Source of the DNA: Bacteroidales bacterium UBA4293
GTDB lineage: Bacteria > Bacteroidota > Bacteroidia > Bacteroidales > Bacteroidaceae
Assembly: GCA_002395835.1 (NCBI GenBank)
Contig: DGVD01000011.1
Location: 1-64,000 of the forward strand
Length of the DNA: 64,000 nt
Direction: 5' to 3'
Position 1 is the first letter of the stretch; the number at the start of each line of letters is the position of its first letter. Below are positions 17,205 to 24,216 of this stretch, one piece after another. Below the pieces are notes generated by a model. The model saw nothing but the letters and a program-made list of their open reading frames with translations. It was not told where the DNA came from and searched no databases. The position numbers and the translations under genes are program-made.

Positions 17205-18344
17205 ATGAAAAAAATTCTAACTTTAGCTGCTGCAGCTTTCCTCATGGTAGGTGCAGTATCTGCTCAGGAGTTGAGCAATTTCAACTTCGGAGGTCGTGCT
17301 CAGGTGAAATCTCCTGAGATTAAGGGTGATTCAGTAACTTTCCGTCTGAATGCCAATTATGCCACAGTAGTGAACTTGTATGGAAACTGGCTCCCAGGCT
17401 TCACTGACGTGATTCCTATGAAAAAAGGTGCCGATGGTATTTGGGAAACTACCATTGCTCTTCCAGAGCCAGAAATCTACACTTATAATTTCATTGTTGA
17501 TGGTGTGAGTGTAAATGACCCAGTGAACTTCATGGTACAGCGTGACGGTACTCGTTACCTGAACATGCTCATGGTGCCAGGAGAGCGTACTGCCAACTAT
17601 AATGAGACTGCTCATCGTGGTACTGTAAGCTACAAGTGGTACGACAGTAATATCCTGGGAATCAACCGTCGTCTTACCGTATACACTCCTTACGGTTATG
17701 AAACCAGTGGAAAGAAGTATCCAGTTCTTTATCTGCTTCATGGTGCAGGTGGTGACGAGGAGGCTTGGTCTTCTATGGGACGTGCAGCACAGATTCTGGA
17801 CAACCTGATAGAGCAGGGTAAGGCAGAACCTATGATTGTGGTTATGCCAAACGGTAATCCTAACCAGCAGGCTGCACAGACTATGGGTCTTCCTACTACT
17901 GAATTCAACTGGCGTGAACCTGCTAATGCAAATGCTTATGTAAGAAGCCTTTGCGAGGAAATCGTACCTTTCATCCAGAAGCAGTACCGTGTTATTGCTA
18001 AGCCAGAGAAACGTGCCATTGCAGGTCTTTCCATGGGTGGTGGACATACCATTGCAGCTTCACAGCTTTATCCTTCTATGTTCGATTACATCTGTCCACT
18101 TTCTATGGGTGCTAATCCTACCGAGGAAAGTATCAAGCAACTGCAGGGCTTGAAGAAAGATGGTTACAAACTTTACTGGTTGGCATGCGGTAACACCGAC
18201 TTCCTCTTTGAGCGTGCTAAGGCTTTGGATCAGACTCTTACAGAGCAGGGCTTGAAGCATACCTTCTTCGTAAGTGAAGGTGGTCATACTTGGGCTAACT
18301 GGCGTTTGTATCTGAACACATTCGCTCCACTGCTTTTCAAGTAA
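17205..18344 (+). CDS. Secreted carbohydrate esterase family 1-type esterase with N-terminal E-set domain
   Basis: 379 residues. Signal peptide 1-20 (MKKILTLAAAAFLMVGAVSA). Residues about 35-125 resemble the immunoglobulin-like (CBM48/E-set) domain found in front of many Bacteroidetes esterases (VNLYGNWLPG, YTYNFIVDG). Residues 140-379 are an alpha/beta hydrolase of the esterase D/CE1 type, with the likely triad S276 (GLSMGGG), D332 (GNTDFLF) and H361 (EGGHTW). It probably removes acetyl or feruloyl groups from plant polysaccharides in the periplasm; the acyl group is inferred from the family. Own promoter and terminator. Confidence 0.9.
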   Translation: MKKILTLAAAAFLMVGAVSAQELSNFNFGGRAQVKSPEIKGDSVTFRLNANYATVVNLYGNWLPGFTDVIPMKKGADGIWETTIALPEPEIYTYNFIVDGVSVNDPVNFMVQRDGTRYLNMLMVPGERTANYNETAHRGTVSYKWYDSNILGINRRLTVYTPYGYETSGKKYPVLYLLHGAGGDEEAWSSMGRAAQILDNLIEQGKAEPMIVVMPNGNPNQQAAQTMGLPTTEFNWREPANANAYVRSLCEEIVPFIQKQYRVIAKPEKRAIAGLSMGGGHTIAASQLYPSMFDYICPLSMGANPTEESIKQLQGLKKDGYKLYWLACGNTDFLFERAKALDQTLTEQGLKHTFFVSEGGHTWANWRLYLNTFAPLLFK

Positions 18345-18361
18345 TCTGATTATATCTGATA

Positions 18362-18400
18362 GAAATCCCATGGAAGGCATGAAAACTTTCCATGGGATTT
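18362..18400 (+). terminator. Terminator after the esterase gene
   Basis: AAATCCCATGGAA, loop, TTTCCATGGGATTT followed by T-rich sequence. Confidence 0.88.
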
Positions 18401-18464
18401 TTCTTATTTTATAGATACATGTGAGAATTTTATGGTACATTTGTCCAGGAAACACTAAATACTT

Positions 18465-19334
18465 ATGGATGAAGTCAGAACTGTAGCCAAAAAAACCTCG
18501 TGGAAAAAAGTCTTGGAGGTTCTCATAGGGGGATTCGTTACTCTTATCCTGTATGGATTGGGAGAGGGTGCCTTTTATCTTTTCCCTAACAACGTGTGGC
18601 TTACATCTGCCTTGCTTTTTGCAGCAGCTCTGGTTTTGCTGGGGTGGTATGTGCTTTTCATTCAGATTTTTGAGCACCGTCCTGTCTTTGAGTTGAACTG
18701 GAAGAAAATGATTCCTCACACGGGGAAAGGGCTGGTCATCGGGTTCTGCTATTTTATAGCCCTGGTGGGGATGATGGCACTACTGGGTTGCTATGAGATT
18801 GATGCAGTGAAGTATAATGGTGGAAAACTGCTGGTTTTCTTTTTGTTGTACTTGCTGGTTGCGGTAGGAGAGGAAATCCTTTGTCGGGGTATTTTCTTCC
18901 GTTTGATAGATGAGGCCCGTGGGTTCAACGTGGCATTGATTTTTTCTGCTTTTCTCTTCGGATTCATGCACATGGGGAACGAAGGAGCTACCGTTTGGAG
19001 TTCCATAGCCATCTCCATCGAAGCGGGGCTTTTGCTGGCTATTTCCTACAAACTAGCTGGTACCCTCTGGCTCCCCATCGGAATACATTGGGCCTGGAAT
19101 TTCACCCAAGGAACTGTCCTGGGATTTGCCGTTTCGGGGCATGGGGATATGTATTCCCTCATCATTCCCCGCATCAGTGGACCGGAAATCCTCACGGGAG
19201 GAAACTTCGGTGCCGAGGCTTCCATCTTGGCAGTGGTGCTGGGAGCTGCCCTCTCACTCTGGCTTTACCTGGAAATCAAGAAACAGCCGAAAAGGGTTCC
19301 AGAAGAGGAAACAGAACATTTGACACAACCTTAA
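18465..19334 (+). CDS. CPBP-family intramembrane glutamic protease
   Basis: 289 residues, about eight hydrophobic segments. The three CPBP/CAAX-like motifs are present: EEILCR (E136, E137, R141), FGFMHMGN (H169), and HWAWN in the penultimate helix region. These are integral-membrane proteases, or prenyl-processing homologues, of mostly unknown bacterial targets. The C-terminal tail is charged and cytoplasmic. The GH18 gene follows after 12 nt, suggesting co-transcription, though the functions have no obvious link. Confidence 0.88.
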   Translation: MDEVRTVAKKTSWKKVLEVLIGGFVTLILYGLGEGAFYLFPNNVWLTSALLFAAALVLLGWYVLFIQIFEHRPVFELNWKKMIPHTGKGLVIGFCYFIALVGMMALLGCYEIDAVKYNGGKLLVFFLLYLLVAVGEEILCRGIFFRLIDEARGFNVALIFSAFLFGFMHMGNEGATVWSSIAISIEAGLLLAISYKLAGTLWLPIGIHWAWNFTQGTVLGFAVSGHGDMYSLIIPRISGPEILTGGNFGAEASILAVVLGAALSLWLYLEIKKQPKRVPEEETEHLTQP

Positions 19335-19346
19335 TTCCTTACTATA

Positions 19347-20423
19347 ATGAAACATTCCTTACTTAAATGGACTTCCTTCCTGGCAGTTCTGTTCCTGTCT
19401 GCATCTTTCCTGCAGGCTCAGCCCCGGAAGTATCCCGCAAACTATAAGTCGCCCACTACTCCCGAAGGGCTCATCGTGGTGGCTTATGTCTCTGCTGGCA
19501 GTGAGGTCATGCCCGACCCGTTCGTCATGACGCACATCAATTATGCTTTCGGGCATGTAAACGAGACTTTCAATGGGGTGAACATCTCTAACCCCGACAG
19601 ACTGAAGAAACTGGTGACCTTGAAACAGCAGAATCCCAATCTGAAGATTCAGCTTTCCATCGGAGGATGGGGGAGTGGCAGGTTCAGTGAAATGGCTGCC
19701 GACCCGAAGCTCCGGAAGGCTTTTGCTAAAGATTGTGGACGAATCGTGAAAGAGTTTGGCATCGATGGTATAGACATCGACTGGGAGTACCCTACCAATG
19801 GTGGTGCGGGAATCTCAGAATCTGCTGCAGATACCTACAACTACACCATACTTATGAAGGACATCCGTAAGGCTATCGGGAAGAAGGCTCTGCTCACCTT
19901 GGCTTCTTCCAGCAGTGCACGGTACATAGATTTCCCCAGCATTCTGCCGTACATCAGTTTTGTGAATGTGATGAGCTACGATATGGGCACTCCCCCTATG
20001 GGATGGCACAATGCCCTCTACCCATCGGAGCAGTCCCGACGGAACAGTTGCCAGCAAGCCATCGACAGGCACATCAAGGTAGGTATTCCTATCACCATGA
20101 TAACCATGGGGTTACCGTTCTACGGACGCGGTGCCAGAGGTTATCAGGACTACATGGATTGGAAAGTTTATGTGGACTGGAAGAAGACGGGAAAGCTAGC
20201 ATCCGACGGTCTTACCGAAGGATGGGACGATGTGGCTAAGGTTCCTTACCTGAACGGAAAAGACGGTCGTCCGGCCTACACCTTCGAGAATGAGAAATCC
20301 CTGAAACTGAAGTGTGATTATATCAAAGAACGGAAGTTGCTGGGTGGCATGTACTGGGAGTACACTTGCGATGACGAGCAAGGTACCCTGCGCAACCTGG
20401 TTCGGGATGAGCTGCTAAAATAA
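19347..20423 (+). CDS. Secreted glycoside hydrolase family 18 enzyme
   Basis: 358 residues. Signal peptide about 1-24 (...LFLSASFLQAQ). GH18 (beta/alpha)8 barrel: SIGGWGSG at 104-111 and the catalytic motif DGIDIDWE at 140-147 with E147 as proton donor. GH18 covers chitinases and endo-beta-N-acetylglucosaminidases; the chain has no carbohydrate-binding module, and the specificity cannot be called. An MSYDMGTPPMGWHN segment downstream is the usual barrel-bottom substrate site. Likely periplasmic. Possibly co-transcribed with the CPBP gene 12 nt upstream. Confidence 0.93.
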   Translation: MKHSLLKWTSFLAVLFLSASFLQAQPRKYPANYKSPTTPEGLIVVAYVSAGSEVMPDPFVMTHINYAFGHVNETFNGVNISNPDRLKKLVTLKQQNPNLKIQLSIGGWGSGRFSEMAADPKLRKAFAKDCGRIVKEFGIDGIDIDWEYPTNGGAGISESAADTYNYTILMKDIRKAIGKKALLTLASSSSARYIDFPSILPYISFVNVMSYDMGTPPMGWHNALYPSEQSRRNSCQQAIDRHIKVGIPITMITMGLPFYGRGARGYQDYMDWKVYVDWKKTGKLASDGLTEGWDDVAKVPYLNGKDGRPAYTFENEKSLKLKCDYIKERKLLGGMYWEYTCDDEQGTLRNLVRDELLK

Positions 20424-20436
20424 AACCCTTCCATCA

Positions 20437-20462
20437 CTAGAGGAAAAGTATTTTTCTACTGG
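20437..20462. repeat. Hairpin repeat, copy 1 of 2
   Basis: A 26-nt imperfect hairpin beginning CTAGAGGAAAAGTATTTTTC and ending TACTGG. A second copy with about 20 of 26 bases identical lies at 20609-20634, so the two bracket the 22-bp repeats before the HU-related gene. This copy could also act as a terminator for the GH18 gene. Confidence 0.6.
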
Positions 20463-20493
20463 AATAAACTTGTTTTTTAACTGTAATTTGTTT

Positions 20494-20586
20494 AAATTTG
20501 CATACGGATTTAATAAAATACGTATGCAAATTTTATTATCTCCGTATGTGAATTTTAATAAATACGTATGCGTATTTTAATAAAAT
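20494..20586 (+). repeat. Iteron-like array: 22-bp direct repeats plus a 13-bp inverted repeat
   Basis: CGTATG recurs at 20521, 20543 and 20565, exactly 22 bp apart, each followed by an A/T-rich stretch close to nnnATTTTAATAAA. In addition AAATTTGCATACG (20494-20506) and CGTATGCAAATTT (20521-20533) form a perfect 13-bp inverted repeat around a 14-nt spacer. A further copy (GTATGCAAATTT) follows the gene at 21341. The array occupies the control region of the HU-related gene, so it is probably its operator. Iteron arrays of this period also occur at replication origins. Confidence 0.8.
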
Positions 20587-20608
20587 ATAGGTTCTAGAAA
20601 GTTTTTAC

Positions 20609-20634
20609 CTAGTGGAAAGCTATTTTTCAGTAGG
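20609..20634. repeat. Hairpin repeat, copy 2 of 2
   Basis: Begins CTAGTGGAAAGCTATTTTTC and ends AGTAGG; the same length and layout as the copy at 20437-20462. It lies 31 nt before the HU-related start codon. Confidence 0.6.
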
Positions 20635-20665
20635 TTAGGAAAGGATTTTAATACAACAAAGCAAG

Positions 20666-21319
20666 ATGAGCAGTATAAAGTTTACGTTGCCCTATGTACT
20701 TCAGGAGATGAACAATATCCATGAAGAGAAGGAAAAGACAGAGTTGAAACCTCGTGTCAAGGTTTATGACACGTTGAATACAGAAAGTGTAGCTCGGAAG
20801 GCTGTTCTGCACCGTAGGTGCAACGGTTCAGCAGCCGCTACAAAAGCCGTGATAGACGACTTCTTCCAGGAAGTGAAGGAGCAGTTGGCTGCCGGAAATA
20901 CGGTGAAGCTAGATGGCATAGGCACCTTTTCACTCTCCTTGAGCGACCGGAAAAGAGAGGCTCGCAGGGATGAGGACGGGAATGCCCTTTCCAAGCCAAA
21001 TGCCGTGAGCATCTATGTGAGTGGCATCAATTTCAACCCAGACAAATCCTTCCTTAAGGAGGTGGATTCCATGGCAGAACCGGAGCGTGTAGGAACAACC
21101 CTTCAGCAGAAATCTCCATTTTCAGCTAATGAACGTCTGCAGAAACTAAGGAAATATTTGGAGCAGTACGGTTACATCAAAGTGGCTGTCTATGCGGTTC
21201 TGGTGGGACTGGGAAGGAGCAAAGCCACCAAGGAACTGAACGATTTCTGCCAGGATCCGGAAAGTGGCATCACCTGGGAAGGAAAGCGTTCCACCAAGCA
21301 GTATATACTGAAAAAATAA
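20666..21319 (+). CDS. HU-related DNA-binding protein with C-terminal helical domain
   Basis: 217 residues, cytoplasmic. Residues about 30-135 fit the HU/IHF fold variant common in Bacteroidetes: RKAVLHRRCNGSAAATKAVI, VKEQLAAGNTVKLDGIGTF, then the basic arm and a VSGINFNPD strand. Residues 150-217 are a separate helical, possibly winged-helix domain (LRKYLEQYGYIKVAVYAVLVG, then a short Gly-rich wing). The combination suggests a site-specific architectural or regulatory DNA-binding protein. The gene is surrounded by repeats carrying CGTATGCAAATTT and by two similar hairpins, so autoregulation is likely. It stands alone. Confidence 0.85.
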   Translation: MSSIKFTLPYVLQEMNNIHEEKEKTELKPRVKVYDTLNTESVARKAVLHRRCNGSAAATKAVIDDFFQEVKEQLAAGNTVKLDGIGTFSLSLSDRKREARRDEDGNALSKPNAVSIYVSGINFNPDKSFLKEVDSMAEPERVGTTLQQKSPFSANERLQKLRKYLEQYGYIKVAVYAVLVGLGRSKATKELNDFCQDPESGITWEGKRSTKQYILKK

Positions 21320-21340
21320 TGCTTTTACTTGAGAATAATG

Positions 21341-21358
21341 GTATGCAAATTTAATACG
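21341..21358. repeat. Solitary copy of the HU-locus repeat
   Basis: GTATGCAAATTTAATACG, 22 nt after the HU-related stop codon. Twelve bases are identical to the arms of the inverted repeat upstream of the gene, so the gene is flanked by the same site on both sides. Confidence 0.6.
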
Positions 21359-21476
21359 CTGTAATCCAATAGGATAGTTTCATTATGAAATGTCCGGAAA
21401 GAAAGTTTAACACGGTCATTGTAAGATAATCAGTAGTTTTTTGTATCTTTACATACTATTAAATCGGAATTTAGGA

Positions 21477-22019
21477 ATGGATATAGTGACAGAAAGACTG
21501 ATATTAAGAGCTTGGCGTGAAGAGGATGCTGAGGATTTATATGGCTATGCGAAATCTCCACAGGTCGGTCCAATTGCTGGATGGCCAGTGCATACAAGCG
21601 TAGAGAACAGCAGGGAGATTATCAATACAATTCTTTCAGCACCAGAAACCTATGCTGTGGTCTTAAAATCTACAGGCAAGCCTGTCGGCAGCATTGGATT
21701 GATGGTTGGAAAGAAAAGCAATATTGGCCTCCCCGACGATGAGTGCGAGATTGGTTATTGGATTGGCGTTCCGTATTGGGGGCAGGGGCTGATACCAGAA
21801 GCAGTCAGGGAGTTGCAGCGGCATGCCTTCAATGCTTTGGGGATGCAGAAGATGTGGTGCGGTTATTTTGATGGTAACATTAAGTCAAAGCGCGTACAAG
21901 AGAAGTGTGGCTTTAAGTATCAGATGACAAAAGAAAACGTTCCTTCTCAATTGCCGGGTGAGCTGCGGACAGAGCATATCACTTGCATCACGAAAAAGGA
22001 ATGGGAGAGTAGCATATAA
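21477..22019 (+). CDS. RimJ/RimL-type GNAT acetyltransferase
   Basis: 180 residues from the chosen start. Begins MDIVTERLILRAWREEDAED, the typical N-terminus of the RimJ/RimL (Acetyltransf_3) group. The acetyl-CoA region is IGYWIGVPYWGQGLIPEAV (about 96-114) and the C-terminal motif is NIKSKRVQEKCGFKY. Substrate unknown: ribosomal protein, small molecule or drug. An in-frame ATG at 21441 is rejected because a TATCTTTA -7-like box lies at 21444-21451; TTAGGA just before 21477 may be the ribosome-binding site. Confidence 0.88.
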   Translation: MDIVTERLILRAWREEDAEDLYGYAKSPQVGPIAGWPVHTSVENSREIINTILSAPETYAVVLKSTGKPVGSIGLMVGKKSNIGLPDDECEIGYWIGVPYWGQGLIPEAVRELQRHAFNALGMQKMWCGYFDGNIKSKRVQEKCGFKYQMTKENVPSQLPGELRTEHITCITKKEWESSI

Positions 22020-22070
22020 ATTCCAATTTATCTAAATTAAATTCAAAGTTGTTTCCTATTATACGCTTTC

Positions 22071-22123
22071 GTCTTCTTAAATAAAGAAAAGGGTCACACC
22101 GATGACACTGATGATAGCACCCA
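22071..22123 (-). pseudogene. 3'-end remnant of a second DMT-transporter gene
   Basis: 53 nt are 50/53 identical to 23224-23276, which hold the last 15 or so codons and the stop of the DMT transporter at 23230-24213 plus 6 nt past it. The remnant reads LGAIISVIGVTLFFI then stop on the minus strand, against VGAVISVIGVTLFFI in the intact gene. Upstream codons, within 30 nt, are no longer recognisably related. The intervening DNA is the acyltransferase gene. Confidence 0.8.
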
Positions 22124-22150
22124 GTTTCAAACAATCAGAGAGATATATTT

Positions 22151-23224
22151 ATGGAAAAAATAGCAGAAAGACCTAGAATCGTGTTTTTGGATTGGCTTCG
22201 TGTGATAGCCTGCTTTATGGTATTCACCGTTCATGCCAGTGAGTGCGTCTATTCAAACGACTATAGTTATTCCTTTCCTTCGGAGCTAGCCCGGTGGAGT
22301 GTGTGCATTATCAATACTTTCGTTCGGCCGGCTGTGCCGCTTTTCCTCATGGCTTCGGCCTATCTGCTCATTCCCGTGAAGACCGATGCCATTACGTTCT
22401 TCAAACGTAGGTTGATGCGTGTGGCAGTTCCTTTCGTGGTGTGGCTTGTGGCTTACTGCTGCGTACCTGCCCTGTGGGGAGAGTTCACTGGGGCTGAGGT
22501 AATTGCCAATCTGAAGCAGGTGTGCATCAATTTCATCCCTCGTGAGAGCCATCTGTGGTTCATTTATATGCTTCTGAGCATCTATCTGATTATGCCCCTG
22601 ATTTCTGCTGGCCTGGAGAAGATGACCCGCAGAGATGAGAAACTTTTCATCGGGCTTTGGCTAATTACCACCTGCTTCATCTATCTCCATGAATATGTGG
22701 GAGATGTGTTTGGTGAATGCTGGTGGAATCCAAATCCTCCGTTCTATTATATTTCCGGTTACCTGGGCTATGTATTTCTGGCACATTACATCAGGAAGTA
22801 CTTGGATTGGAGCTGGGAGAAAACGCTGAAGATAGCTCTGCCTCTGTTCCTGGCAGGCTGGGCATTCTGCTGCTGGTGGTATTATGACCAGTCGTTCAAG
22901 GCTGAAGAAGTCCGGGTGCTGGAACTGGCAGGACAGCCTTATACCATAGCCCCTGCTATCATGGCTTTCGGTGCCTTCATGATGATTAAGAAAATCAATG
23001 TGGGAAAGGGTAAGGTGTATGATTTGGTGAAGAGCATCTCCTTGAACAGTTACGGAATGTACCTTCTGCACATGATGATGCTTCCTGCCATCTATTCATT
23101 CTTTGCACCCCTGCTTCCTGTGCCATTGACCATTTTTGCCACCACCCTGGTGACCTACATTTTCAGTTATCTGGTCAGCAAGTTCTTCAGCTTGCTTCCT
23201 GGAGGAAAATATATAGTAGGGTAG
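22151..23224 (+). CDS. Acyltransferase family 3 membrane protein
   Basis: 357 residues with about ten transmembrane helices. The N-terminal block FLDWLRVIACFMVFTVHASE, with the conserved helix-1 R and the His of TVHA, is diagnostic of Acyl_transf_3 (OafA/WecH-like) enzymes, which transfer acetyl or other acyl groups to sugars of surface polysaccharides. The acceptor cannot be predicted, and there are no polysaccharide-synthesis neighbours. It sits between the intact DMT gene and a DMT 3' remnant, and its stop is 5 nt from the convergent DMT stop. Confidence 0.9.
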   Translation: MEKIAERPRIVFLDWLRVIACFMVFTVHASECVYSNDYSYSFPSELARWSVCIINTFVRPAVPLFLMASAYLLIPVKTDAITFFKRRLMRVAVPFVVWLVAYCCVPALWGEFTGAEVIANLKQVCINFIPRESHLWFIYMLLSIYLIMPLISAGLEKMTRRDEKLFIGLWLITTCFIYLHEYVGDVFGECWWNPNPPFYYISGYLGYVFLAHYIRKYLDWSWEKTLKIALPLFLAGWAFCCWWYYDQSFKAEEVRVLELAGQPYTIAPAIMAFGAFMMIKKINVGKGKVYDLVKSISLNSYGMYLLHMMMLPAIYSFFAPLLPVPLTIFATTLVTYIFSYLVSKFFSLLPGGKYIVG

Positions 23225-23229
23225 TCTTC

Positions 23230-24213
23230 TTAAATAAAGAAAAGGGTCACACCGATGACACTAATGACGGCACCCACTATCTCCAGTGGGGTAACTTTCT
23301 GTTTGAAGAGGAAGTAAGATGGAGCAATGATGATGACTGGGGTGGTAGCCATGATGGTCTGTGCTATACCTGCATGGGTGTAGAGGGTAGCCATGAGTGA
23401 GAGGCTCACCCCGATGAACGGACCGAAGACAGCAGCACCCAGAGCGCACAGCATAGCCCGGTTGTCGTGAATCCCTGTGCGAAGTTTCTCCCGGCTCTTT
23501 TGAGAGAAGAAGAACACCACAATGCTGAAACCGATGAGTCCCATCACAGCACGGATCAGGGTGGAAGCAAAGGGCATCATGAAATCCAGAGAAACCGGAA
23601 AGAGGGCAGCTTGGTTCACATAAGTGGTAAGGTCGGAGATGCCATGAGAGGCTATGGAAGCCGTGTAGTGCTCCATACCTACCTTGCTGAGAACCAGACC
23701 CACACCTTGTCCCACACCGGCACCTATCCCACACAGAACCCCCTTCCAAGGGAGCTTGAGCTCCAGTTTCTTGTGCCCGTCGTGCCCTCTGTTCAGGATA
23801 GACATGCTGATACCCAGCATGGTAATCATCATACCCAGGATAGCTAGAGGCTGCATGGTTTCACCCAACATAATCCAAGCAGCTACGGCAGAGGCTGGTG
23901 AAGCCAGGGTCATGAAGAGCTGTCCGAAGCGTGAATTCATGAGAATGTAGCTCTGGAACAGACAGAAATCGCCGAAGACATAGCCCACAAAACCTGAGAG
24001 GCAAAGCCAGAACCAGGTCTGCCCGTCTGCCATTGGGGGATAGGGAACACCCAGGGTAGCCCAAAGGGTCAGTGCCAGCAGAATAAGACACATGGTCATT
24101 CGAACCACGTTCAAAGCCAGCGACCCTAAACGTCGGGATGCCACTTCAGCAAAAAGTGCCGTGGCAGTCCAGGACATGGCAACTACCAACGATATGATTT
24201 CTCCTTTATACAT
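23230..24213 (-). CDS. DMT (EamA-type) transporter
   Basis: 327 residues, ten predicted transmembrane helices in two EamA halves (first beginning MYKGEIISLVVAMSWTATAL, second after residue about 155 with KGVLCGIGAGVGQGVGLVLS). Exporter of amino acids or other small metabolites by family; the substrate is unknown. It starts 3 nt after the tex stop, so it belongs to a tex-DMT operon. The last 15 codons are duplicated at 22071-22123. Confidence 0.92.
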   Translation of the reverse strand: MYKGEIISLVVAMSWTATALFAEVASRRLGSLALNVVRMTMCLILLALTLWATLGVPYPPMADGQTWFWLCLSGFVGYVFGDFCLFQSYILMNSRFGQLFMTLASPASAVAAWIMLGETMQPLAILGMMITMLGISMSILNRGHDGHKKLELKLPWKGVLCGIGAGVGQGVGLVLSKVGMEHYTASIASHGISDLTTYVNQAALFPVSLDFMMPFASTLIRAVMGLIGFSIVVFFFSQKSREKLRTGIHDNRAMLCALGAAVFGPFIGVSLSLMATLYTHAGIAQTIMATTPVIIIAPSYFLFKQKVTPLEIVGAVISVIGVTLFFI

Positions 24214-24216
24214 AAA

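Noticed and set aside
18465..20423. The CPBP protease beside a GH18 enzyme as a bacteriocin self-immunity or toxin pair.
   Set aside because: No precursor peptide, exporter or regulator lies next to them; both proteins are common as housekeeping-type genes.
20437..21358. The HU-related locus as a complete mobile element.
   Set aside because: No transposase, integrase, relaxase or target-site duplication was found, so only the repeats are reported.
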